A program made the position numbers and the translations under genes. Under the pieces are notes generated by a model. That model had not been told where the DNA came from and searched no databases. It worked only from the letters and a program-made list of their open reading frames with translations. Shown in pieces: positions 1 to 6,173 of a DNA stretch of 13,269 nt (positions are counted from its first letter, which is position 1; the number at the start of each line of letters is the position of its first letter). Source of the DNA: Bacteroidota bacterium (GTDB taxonomy: Bacteria; Bacteroidota; Ignavibacteria; Tepidaquicellales; Tepidaquicellaceae); assembly GCA_023429265.1 (NCBI GenBank), contig JAEYVS010000189.1:1-13269 (forward strand), read 5' to 3'.

Positions 1-102
1 TACGACCCGGGAATGGGCATTGTAAGGCACGCGGACGCAGGATACGAGAAAGCATTAGAGGAGAGAGAGAAGTTTAATATTAATATGCCAATGGTGAAAT
101 AA
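1..102 (+). CDS. hutU: Urocanate hydratase, C-terminal end (partial)
   Basis: Only the last 33 codons and the TAA stop are present; the gene enters from the left edge. The visible peptide begins YDPGMGIVRHADAGYEKA and ends in NMPMVK. The block DPxMGxxRHxDAGYxxA followed by a short helix and a terminal IPM/MPM motif is the characteristic C-terminus of urocanate hydratase, the NAD+-dependent cytosolic enzyme that converts urocanate to imidazolone propionate in histidine degradation. The rest of the protein, including the NAD-binding and active-site region, lies outside the window, so intactness cannot be judged. No other hut gene follows on the right: accessory DNA starts within 10 nt of the stop. 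The identification is from remembered family sequence and is strong for such a short fragment. Confidence 0.82.
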   Translation, partial: YDPGMGIVRHADAGYEKALEEREKFNINMPMVK

Positions 103-110
103 AAGAATTT

Positions 111-138
111 GCCACAGAGGCACAGAGAACACAGAGTT
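111..138 (+). repeat. Left arm of 28-nt inverted repeat flanking the GxxExxY gene
   Basis: The arm reads GCCACAGAGGCACA followed by GAGAACACAGAGTT. Read on the minus strand, the right arm at 501-550 contains the same two 14-nt halves with 13/14 and 11/14 identity, separated by a 22-nt palindrome. The left arm ends right at the probable start of the GxxExxY reading frame (TTG at 138). In that frame the arm is open and could be read as an N-terminal extension (ATEAQRTQS...), as it may be annotated elsewhere. Confidence 0.75.
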
Positions 139-501
139 TGAAAGAGCTTACAGAAAAGATCATAGGATGCGCGATAGACGTTCATAAAGCTTTAGGTCCC
201 GGGCTATTTGGAGTCTGTCTATGAAAATGCACTTTGTATAGAATTGGAAAGTATAAATATTAATTTTGAGTGTCAGAAAATTTTACCCGTTCTTTATAAA
301 GGTAGAGAGATAGGCAATTTTAAAATTGATATTTTAGTAGAAGATTCGATTGTATTGGAATTAAAAAGTACAGAAAAGAATAATCCTTTATATGAAGCTC
401 AAATTTTAAGCTATATGAAAATGGGTGGCTATAAATTAGGATTATTATTGAACTTCAACAATACTTTGTTGAAGGATGGTATAAAACGGTTTGTTATTTA
501 A
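138..501 (+). pseudogene. GxxExxY family protein gene, +1-type frameshift inside the signature motif
   Basis: Two reading frames together give one complete member of the small GxxExxY family (usually about 120-130 residues). The first frame, from a TTG at 138, gives KELTEKIIGCAIDVHKALGPGL and then runs to TGA at 222-224. The second frame continues from about 208 as ESVYENALCIELE, through LPVLYKGREIGNFKIDILVED, LELKSTE and LLLNFNNTLLKDGIKRFVI, to TAA at 499-501. Removing one T from the TTT at 207-209 restores GLLESVY, the name-giving motif. So the gene is broken by one inserted base, by true mutation or sequencing error. A start at the internal TTG (208) would yield a 97-residue product lacking the N-terminal helix. 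The family has a restriction-endonuclease-like look (D-x-L-V-x-D ... x-L-E-L-K), but its function is not established. The region is AT-rich compared with its neighbours and is bounded by inverted repeats, which suggests a horizontally moved unit. Confidence 0.8.
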
Positions 502-550
502 ACTCTGAGACCTCTCCCAAAGGGATCCCTATGGGATGTGTCTCTGTGGC
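501..550 (-). repeat. Right arm of the inverted repeat, split by a palindrome
   Basis: On the minus strand this reads GCCACAGAGACACA (550-537), then the palindrome (536-515), then GAGGTCTCAGAGTT (514-501). The two outer halves match the left arm (111-138) at 24 of 28 positions. The first base of the arm is the last base of the GxxExxY stop codon, so the gene fills the space between the arms with almost no spare bases. No convincing target-site duplication is seen outside the arms: both flanks are simply A/T-rich. Confidence 0.72.
515..536. repeat. 22-nt near-perfect palindrome
   Basis: The sequence begins TCCCAAAGGGA and ends TCCCTATGGGA. All pairs are complementary except 520/531 (A opposite A). 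It sits exactly between the two 14-nt halves of the right inverted-repeat arm, with no extra base on either side. It could fold into a long hairpin in RNA, but no T-run follows, so it is not a standard intrinsic terminator. A dyad site for a DNA-binding protein or a small mobile palindromic insertion are both possible. Confidence 0.7.
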
Positions 551-581
551 AGAAAAAATTGTTTTGAAAGTTTATCAAGTT

Positions 582-587
582 AAGGAG
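582..587 (+). promoter_or_regulatory. Ribosome binding site of hicB
   Basis: AAGGAG, 7 nt before the ATG at 595. It is one of the few strong Shine-Dalgarno sequences in the window and fixes the start of hicB. No convincing promoter lies between the repeat arm ending at 550 and this site. Confidence 0.75.
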
Positions 588-594
588 TTACATT

Positions 595-801
595 ATGAAA
601 TATAGAATATTATTAGAGCAGGATGAGGACGGCGGTTTTGTCGTCGAAGTACCTGCATTACCGGGATGTATCTCGCAGGGTAATACCCGAGCAGAAGCAG
701 TTGAGAATGTTAAAGATGCGATAAGAGGTTACCTTGAGAGTCTGGAGAAAGAAGGTGAACCTGTACCTCCACCGATAACTGAAGATATAGTGGAAGTTTG
801 A
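595..801 (+). CDS. hicB: HicB-family antitoxin (short form)
   Basis: This 68-residue protein has the typical HicB/UPF0150 fold signature: an N-terminal strand MKYRILLEQDEDGGFVVEVP, the conserved turn ALPGCISQGNTRAEAVENVKDAI, then an amphipathic helix and a proline-rich tail (EGEPVPPP). Proteins of this family bind and neutralise the HicA ribonuclease. The sequence ends just after the partial RNase-H-like domain, so the C-terminal helix-turn-helix or ribbon-helix-helix present in longer HicB proteins is absent. If the operon is autoregulated, this protein is unlikely to do it alone. Its TGA stop (799-801) shares its last base with the ATG of hicA. The order antitoxin-toxin is the reverse of the E. 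coli hicAB operon but is common in this short-HicB type. Confidence 0.92.
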   Translation: MKYRILLEQDEDGGFVVEVPALPGCISQGNTRAEAVENVKDAIRGYLESLEKEGEPVPPPITEDIVEV

Positions 802-1028
802 TGGGAATATTACCGGTTATTTCAGGGCAACAAGCTATTAAAGCCCTTAATAAAATTGGTTACGAAATACATCATCAAACCGGAAGCCATATTATTTTAA
901 GACAAGGCATAGCTCCTTTTAGAAGATTAACAATTCCAAGTCACAAGGAATTAAAAAAAGGAACATTGAGGGCAATAATAAGACAGGCTGGTTTGACAGT
1001 TGATGAATTCAACAATCTATTGAAATAA
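801..1028 (+). CDS. hicA: HicA-family mRNA interferase toxin
   Basis: The product has 75 residues from the ATG at 801; a TTG at 798 would add one residue and is less likely. The frame overlaps the hicB stop by one base, and a GGAAG ribosome site lies at 792-796 inside hicB. The family hallmarks are present: an N-terminal helix (SGQQAIKALNKIGYEIHHQ), the TGSH strand whose histidine (His30) corresponds to the catalytic His of HicA/YcfA toxins, then RRLTIPSHKELKKGTLRAIIRQAGL and a C-terminal helix. HicA has a double-stranded-RNA-binding-like fold and cleaves mRNA ribosome-independently. All recognisable key residues are retained, so the toxin is probably active and controlled by the upstream HicB. 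The pair is AT-rich and sits in an accessory stretch, in keeping with horizontal acquisition. Confidence 0.93.
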   Translation: MGILPVISGQQAIKALNKIGYEIHHQTGSHIILRQGIAPFRRLTIPSHKELKKGTLRAIIRQAGLTVDEFNNLLK

Positions 1029-1030
1029 TT

Positions 1031-1918
1031 ATGAATAACGATAAATTTAAAGATTTGAATTTAGAGCTGGATGAAGATCTTTCATTCGAGCCGCCGAAGC
1101 GTAAGACAGGCGGAGGCGCGAGGTGGGGGTTAATCACTGTGATCGTGCTGCTTGTTGGAGTCATCGGGGTGATGACGTATATGCTTTTTTTCAGCACGAG
1201 TGACTATGACCAGGGAATGATATACCTGCGGGATAAGCAGTACGAGGCTGCATTAATAGAATTTCAAAAGGTCCCGCCCGCAGATGAAGATTATAACTTC
1301 GCGCAGTCCAAGATCAATTACATTACGGGCTTGAAGCTCTTTAATGAGAATAAGATGGATGAAGCCGCTCCATATCTGAAAGAAGTGGCAATAAATGATG
1401 AATTTGCGAATGAGGTGAAATTCATGATGGAAAAGATAGAGATCGATGTAAAGCAGAAGGAGCTTGAAGAGCAGCTGAAAGAAGACGAGCAGAAAAAGAT
1501 AGAGGACGCACAGAAAGAAACCGAGCAGAAGATCAAAGATTCGGAAGCAGGAAAGAAATTCCTGACCGAGCTGCTGAAGTTATCCGACAGGTTCGAGAGC
1601 GAATACCAGCTCAGCCGTGTGGAGAGCTCCGCAACGATGAAAGCAAATCTTCGTAATCTGAATGACATAAGGCAGCAGATATTTGATGCCAAATATGAGG
1701 CTGAAAACCAGGACCAGCAGATAATAGACTTCCGCTCGCTGCTCGACCAGATGATGAAAAGCAGGATAGCGGTAGTGCAGGAAGTCATATCCGAAAACGT
1801 GGATAATGTGGAAAGCGTAACAGATGAGACAAAGATGAAAATAACAGACAGCGATAAGCTCAAGGAGAGTATGGTCTCCGAGAGGGAAAAACTAAAAACA
1901 ACATACGGAATTAAGTAA
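1031..1918 (+). CDS. Membrane-anchored TPR / coiled-coil protein of unknown function
   Basis: A 295-residue protein with no family name I can assign. Residues 1-31 are a polar, acidic-then-basic cytoplasmic tail (LELDEDLSFEPPKRK). Residues 32-54 form one transmembrane helix (LITVIVLLVGVIGVMTYMLFF); no signal-peptidase site is evident, so it is probably a signal anchor with the C-terminus in the periplasm. Residues 58-125 look like two TPR-like helical hairpins (YDQGMIYLRDKQYEAALIEFQKV; GLKLFNENKMDEAAPYLKEVA). Residues 132-175 are strongly charged heptad-like coiled coil rich in K, E and Q. The remaining 120 residues are helical and polar. The architecture suggests a scaffold or envelope-assembly role, but that is inference. 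The start codon lies only 2 nt after the hicA stop, although its composition resembles the core genes, suggesting hicBA was inserted directly upstream. There is no clear ribosome binding site. Confidence 0.8.
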   Translation: MNNDKFKDLNLELDEDLSFEPPKRKTGGGARWGLITVIVLLVGVIGVMTYMLFFSTSDYDQGMIYLRDKQYEAALIEFQKVPPADEDYNFAQSKINYITGLKLFNENKMDEAAPYLKEVAINDEFANEVKFMMEKIEIDVKQKELEEQLKEDEQKKIEDAQKETEQKIKDSEAGKKFLTELLKLSDRFESEYQLSRVESSATMKANLRNLNDIRQQIFDAKYEAENQDQQIIDFRSLLDQMMKSRIAVVQEVISENVDNVESVTDETKMKITDSDKLKESMVSEREKLKTTYGIK

Positions 1919-1932
1919 TTTTAAAAAAATAA

Positions 1933-1978
1933 AATACCCGCCGGTGCGGCTCCCCCTTCAACCTTGAAGCGGGGTATT
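1933..1978 (+). other. Structured intergenic element (nested inverted repeat) before murB
   Basis: An outer stem pairs AATACCCGC (1933-1941) with GCGGGGTATT (1969-1978), with one bulged G. Inside it is a perfect CTTCAA-CC-TTGAAG dyad (1956-1969) that uses some of the same bases, so two alternative folds exist. The GC-rich arms stand out in AT-rich surroundings. No T-run follows on either strand, so a standard intrinsic terminator is unlikely. A dispersed palindromic repeat or a regulatory leader for murB, whose ATG is only 8 nt away, are both possible. Confidence 0.5.
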
Positions 1979-1985
1979 ATAATTT

Positions 1986-3056
1986 ATGGCAAAGAAAAAA
2001 ACAAAGATCGACGTTCAGGAAGGAGTGCTTCTTTCTGAACTAACTACCATAAAACTCGGAGGTAAGGCGAAGTATTTTATAGAATGCACTTCGGAAGATG
2101 AGATAATATCTGCTTTAAAATATGCAGACGAAAATGAGCTGCGTGTTTTTGTAATGAGCGGAGGCAGCAACGTAGTATTCCCTGACGAAGGGTTCGACGG
2201 GCTGATCATTCGCGTAAACAACAAAGGAGTCGAGTTTAACGGCGAGACAGTGACGTCAAAAGCCGGAGAGGATTGGGACGGGTTCGTACTGAAATGCATC
2301 GAGAATGACCTTCAGGGTATTGAATGTCTTTCAGGGATTCCCGGGAGTGTGGGGTCTACACCAATTCAAAACGTTGGCGCGTACGGACAGGAAGTACAGG
2401 ATGTAATAGTGTCGGTAAAGGCAATAGACAGGGATACACTTGAGGAGGTACGTTTTATGAATGATGAATGTGATTTTAAGTACCGTTCAAGCCGCTTCAA
2501 AGAGGATGACAAGGATAAGTACATCATTACCGAAGTTACTTTTTTCCTCCATAAAGAAAAAGTACCTCAAATCAGGTATGCCGAGCTTAACAAATATCTT
2601 AAGGAATATGTAAATATAATGAAGTTTAAACCCGGCAAGGAAATGCTTACTGCCGTAAGGAATGCTGTCATTACCATTCGCAAAACCAAATCGATGGTTA
2701 TCGACTCCAAAGATCCGAACTCCGTTTCGTGCGGCTCGTTCTTTTTAAACCCGGTGCTTGATCACGAGGAATACATAAGATTTAAGAGGGCGTGCAGAAG
2801 GAAGAACATCAATTTCCCGCGATTTAAAACACCGGAAGGGAAAAAGATCCCTGCCGCCTGGATAATAGAGAACTCCGGATTCCAGCGAGGCTACCGTAAA
2901 GGCAATGTAGGCATTTCGGAAAATCATTCACTTGCATTGGTTAACTACGGCGGCACTACAGCTGAGCTGATTGAACTTGCTGAAGAGATACTTGAAAGAG
3001 TGGATGACCAGTTGAGGGTAGAGCTGTTTTATGAGCCAGTTGTTGTTAATTATTAA
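1986..3056 (+). CDS. murB: UDP-N-acetylenolpyruvoylglucosamine reductase (MurB, type I)
   Basis: A 356-residue cytosolic flavoenzyme that reduces UDP-GlcNAc-enolpyruvate to UDP-MurNAc with NADPH in peptidoglycan precursor synthesis. The FAD-binding part shows GGSN at 59-62 and the SGIPGSVGSTPIQNVGAYGQ segment at 116-135. YRSSRFK at 166-172 carries the arginine that corresponds to the catalytic Arg of the E. coli enzyme. GSFFLNP at 250-256 carries the proton-donor serine (Ser251), and the C-terminal YEPVV (Glu350) matches the catalytic glutamate. The arrangement with the Tyr-loop insertion and a length near 340-360 fits type I (E. coli-like) MurB. The FF and NP context is typical. No other mur genes are adjacent, so it appears to be a stand-alone housekeeping gene. 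The ATG at 1986 has no good Shine-Dalgarno sequence. It converges on the efflux operon, 22 nt away. Confidence 0.95.
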   Translation: MAKKKTKIDVQEGVLLSELTTIKLGGKAKYFIECTSEDEIISALKYADENELRVFVMSGGSNVVFPDEGFDGLIIRVNNKGVEFNGETVTSKAGEDWDGFVLKCIENDLQGIECLSGIPGSVGSTPIQNVGAYGQEVQDVIVSVKAIDRDTLEEVRFMNDECDFKYRSSRFKEDDKDKYIITEVTFFLHKEKVPQIRYAELNKYLKEYVNIMKFKPGKEMLTAVRNAVITIRKTKSMVIDSKDPNSVSCGSFFLNPVLDHEEYIRFKRACRRKNINFPRFKTPEGKKIPAAWIIENSGFQRGYRKGNVGISENHSLALVNYGGTTAELIELAEEILERVDDQLRVELFYEPVVVNY

Positions 3057-3075
3057 TGTTCAATAATTAATAATT
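3048..3075. terminator. Possible A/T-only bidirectional hairpin between convergent genes
   Basis: A perfect 10-bp inverted repeat, AATTATTAAT (3048-3057) with ATTAATAATT (3066-3075), encloses an 8-nt loop. It overlaps the end of murB and lies just before the end of the convergent pump gene. All pairs are A-T, so it would be a weak terminator. The position between two convergent stops is the main argument. Confidence 0.3.
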
Positions 3076-3078
3076 TTA

Positions 3079-6000
3079 TTAATCGGGGACTTTTGCGAGG
3101 TCGTCTTCCGTGAGCTCGTACTCTTCGACGTGTTTTTTAGCTTTAGAGCTGGAGAAGTAAGAGTACACCGCGGGTACTACAAACAGTGTCAAGAATGTGG
3201 CGAAAATCAATCCACCAACAACTGCAATACCGAGAGATACACGGCTGCCTGCTCCCGCACCGACAGCGATGGGTAGAATTCCCAGTACCGTAGATAAAGT
3301 AGTCATAAGGATCGGCCTGAACCTTGCTTCAGCAGCTTCCTGTACGGCTTCAAGCTTTTCAAGTCCCTTTTCTTTTTTCTGATTAGCAAATTCCACGATC
3401 AGAATTGCATTCTTTGTTACGAGCCCTATAAGCATAATAATCCCTATCTGAGAGAATACATTCAGGGTCTGATCGAATATCCACAGCGACAGTACTGCGC
3501 CTGTCAAGGCAAGTGGTACTGTAAGCAGGATAATAAACGGATCTATGAAACTTTCGAACTGCGCCGCGAGAACAAGGAATATTATTATCAAAGCAAATAT
3601 GAATGTAAAGACGAGAGATGATGAACTTTCCTGGAAGTCCTTGGATTCACCGGTGAGCGCGGTACTGAATGTGGGGTCGAGCACTTTTGCCGCTATCCTG
3701 TCCATCTCGGCAATCCCGTCACCAATAGCATACCCGGGCGCAAGATTTGAAGAAATGGTCGCAGAAACAAATCTGTTATACCTGTTTCTTTCTGCCGGAG
3801 AAATGCTTTCCTCGAGTTTTACAAAATTATCGAGCTGAATTAATTGCCCGGTATTATTCCTTACGTACAAATATCTCAGATCATATGGTTCGTCTCTATT
3901 TTCTCTGTCCACCTGGCCAATCACCTGGTACTGTTTACCATCCTTAATGTAATAACCAAACCTTTGACCTCCGAGGGCAACCTGTAGAGTCTTTGATACA
4001 TCCTCAACGGAAACACCAAGCACTGATGCCTTTTCCCTATCTATATTTACGAGTATCTCGGGTTTATTAATCCTAAGGTCAGTGTCCGCATTCTGGAGTA
4101 TGGTACTATTATTTGCTTCTTCGAGAAATTTGGGCATGACCTCAATGAGTTTCTCGTAATTTGGAGCCTGAAGTACGTATTGAATTGGCTGCCGTGCAAA
4201 CCTTGAGCCGATTGTTGGGGGCTGAATGGCAAAAGCTCTTACGCCTGTGATGGAATTAAAATTACGTGACAATACTTTGAATATTTGATCCTGCGTACGT
4301 GACCTTTCATCTGCGGGTACGAGGTATAAATTTAGTATTCCCCTGTTTGTTGAGCCCGCGCTTGAAAAGCTCGGGGCTATAATCTCAATTGGGTTTGGAG
4401 CTTCAGGGACAGAATCAATTATAAGTTTTGTAAGCTCCGCCATATATTTATCTGTGTATTCGTATGTGGTTCCTTCCGGGGCGGTCACATTGACCCTGAC
4501 ATTTGAGCGGTCTTCCAGAGGCGCAAGTTCGCTCTGCAATGAACCCCCTACAAAATATACAATTAAAGCTACACCAGCAATTACAACAAATCCCATCCAT
4601 CTGACTTTCATAAAACCGTGAAGCATGGCAGAATAAACAGAAGTCAACTTTTCAAAGAATGGTTCGGTCTTATTATAAAACCAGTTTCCTTTATCGTGTT
4701 TTTTGAGCAAACGTGAACAAAGCATCGGAGTAAGGCTCAATGCCACAAAAGAAGAAATAAGTACCGCCGCTCCAATAGTTACGGCGAACTCTCTGAATAG
4801 CCTTCCGGTTAATCCTTCAAGAAAAAGTATTGGCATAAATACCGCTGCCAGGGCGAGAGTCGTAGAGATAACCGCGAAATAAATTTCGTTAGCCCCTTTA
4901 AAAGCGGCTTCTATTGGACCGTAGCCTTCCTCTATCTTTGTATAAATATTTTCAAGCACAACTATGGCATCATCCACTACGAGCCCAATCGCCAGGATTA
5001 TTCCCATCAGGGTCAGCACGTTAATCGAATACCCGGCAACATAGAGAACGAAGAACGCGGCAATGATGGAAACGGGAATAGCGATTACCGGAATGAAAGT
5101 TGATCGCCAGTCTCTCAGAAATAAGAAAATAATCAAGACCACGAGTCCGAAGGCAACAAAGATGGTTTCCTGCACTTCGTCTACAGTACCTCTCACATAT
5201 TGGGAAAAATCAAAGCCTACTTCCACCGTATATTCAGGTGGAAGGTCTTTTTCTATCTCAGCATACCTCTTCCAGAATTCATCCGATATATCGAGAAGAT
5301 TAGCTCCGGGCATTGACTGGATGGAGATACCTATTCCGGGTAAACCGCCTTTTCTTACCCCCGTTCTTTCATTCTCAGGGGATATAACGGCGTATCCAAT
5401 ATCGCGAAATCTTACAACGTTGGTTCCGGTTCCTTTGATAACGAGGTTATTAAACTCATCTACCGTATTTATTCTTCCGAGAGTTCTCACAGGCAGCTCG
5501 GTATTATCACCTTCAATTCTTCCCGATGGAAGTTCCACATTTTCACGCTGCAGGGCATTTTGCACGTCAATGGGTGTCAAACCGTATGCAGAGAGCTTAC
5601 CGGGATCCAGTCTCATCTGCATTGAATACCGCTGCTCTCCGAATATATTCACGGCGCTCACACCTGTTATTGTCTGGAGCCGCTCTTTGATGACGTTATT
5701 AGCATACTCGCTGACCTCCATCGTATTCTTTGTTTCACTCTGTAGAAACATAAATATGATTGGTACGGCATCCGCATCTGCTTTTTGCACGATGGGGTTT
5801 TCTATGTCCGGCGGAAGATTCCTTTGCGACCGTGACACCCTGTCACGAACGTCATTAGCAGCTGCTTCGAGATCCCTGTCCAGGTCAAATTCGATAGTTA
5901 TCCGGCTAGACTGCTCACGGCTTTCCGAACGGATAACTTCGATACCTTCGATACCATTCAAAGACTGTTCAAGAGGCTCGGTGATCTGCGTCTCTATTAC

Positions 6001-6171
6001 GTCAGAATTTGCGCCGGGATAGTTTGTTGTTACTGAAATTACTGGAGGGTCAACACTCGGATACTCTCTTACTTCAAGATTGGTAAATGCCACAACACCA
6101 AAGATGATCAGCACAATCGACATTACGATCGCGAGAACGGGACGCTTTATGGATGTTGAGGATAAACTCAT
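3079..6171 (-). CDS. RND efflux pump, inner-membrane permease (HAE1 / AcrB type)
   Basis: A 1030-residue full-length RND transporter, close to the usual length of about 1030-1050. The topology is standard: TM1 near residues 9-30 (SIKRPVLAIVMSIVLIIFG), a large periplasmic porter domain, the TM2-6 block around 335-480, a second periplasmic loop, and the TM8-12 block at the end. The proton-relay residues are retained: the Asp pair at 400-401 in IGLVVDDAIVVLENIY (TM4) and Lys920 in GLVTKNAILIVEFANQ (TM10). These motifs and the NYPGA segment near 50 place it in the hydrophobe/amphiphile efflux group, not the heavy-metal (CusA) group. The substrate cannot be predicted. It is the second gene of an operon, 2 nt after the membrane fusion protein; no outer-membrane factor follows. 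A long open frame on the opposite strand (5063-6022) is an antisense shadow. Confidence 0.95.
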   Translation of the reverse strand: MSLSSTSIKRPVLAIVMSIVLIIFGVVAFTNLEVREYPSVDPPVISVTTNYPGANSDVIETQITEPLEQSLNGIEGIEVIRSESREQSSRITIEFDLDRDLEAAANDVRDRVSRSQRNLPPDIENPIVQKADADAVPIIFMFLQSETKNTMEVSEYANNVIKERLQTITGVSAVNIFGEQRYSMQMRLDPGKLSAYGLTPIDVQNALQRENVELPSGRIEGDNTELPVRTLGRINTVDEFNNLVIKGTGTNVVRFRDIGYAVISPENERTGVRKGGLPGIGISIQSMPGANLLDISDEFWKRYAEIEKDLPPEYTVEVGFDFSQYVRGTVDEVQETIFVAFGLVVLIIFLFLRDWRSTFIPVIAIPVSIIAAFFVLYVAGYSINVLTLMGIILAIGLVVDDAIVVLENIYTKIEEGYGPIEAAFKGANEIYFAVISTTLALAAVFMPILFLEGLTGRLFREFAVTIGAAVLISSFVALSLTPMLCSRLLKKHDKGNWFYNKTEPFFEKLTSVYSAMLHGFMKVRWMGFVVIAGVALIVYFVGGSLQSELAPLEDRSNVRVNVTAPEGTTYEYTDKYMAELTKLIIDSVPEAPNPIEIIAPSFSSAGSTNRGILNLYLVPADERSRTQDQIFKVLSRNFNSITGVRAFAIQPPTIGSRFARQPIQYVLQAPNYEKLIEVMPKFLEEANNSTILQNADTDLRINKPEILVNIDREKASVLGVSVEDVSKTLQVALGGQRFGYYIKDGKQYQVIGQVDRENRDEPYDLRYLYVRNNTGQLIQLDNFVKLEESISPAERNRYNRFVSATISSNLAPGYAIGDGIAEMDRIAAKVLDPTFSTALTGESKDFQESSSSLVFTFIFALIIIFLVLAAQFESFIDPFIILLTVPLALTGAVLSLWIFDQTLNVFSQIGIIMLIGLVTKNAILIVEFANQKKEKGLEKLEAVQEAAEARFRPILMTTLSTVLGILPIAVGAGAGSRVSLGIAVVGGLIFATFLTLFVVPAVYSYFSSSKAKKHVEEYELTEDDLAKVPD

Positions 6172-6173
6172 TA

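Noticed and set aside
200..215. Programmed +1 frameshifting in the GxxExxY gene
   Set aside because: CTA TTT G is not a recognised slippery sequence, and there is no stop codon or stimulatory structure at the shift; a simple one-base insertion explains it better.
103..560. Target-site duplication flanking the inverted-repeat unit
   Set aside because: Both flanks are A/T-rich (AAGAATTT on the left, AGAAAAAATT on the right) but no clean direct repeat adjoins the arms.
1318..1863. A 181-codon minus-strand open frame inside the TPR/coiled-coil gene
   Set aside because: The peptide is almost only Ser, Phe, Cys and Ile, the mirror of a K/E-rich coiled coil; no start context and no family resemblance.
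5063..6022. A 319-codon open frame on the plus strand inside the RND pump gene
   Set aside because: It is antisense to a well-conserved full-length pump gene; the translated sequence is Ser/Thr/Arg-rich with no recognisable domain, as expected for a shadow frame.
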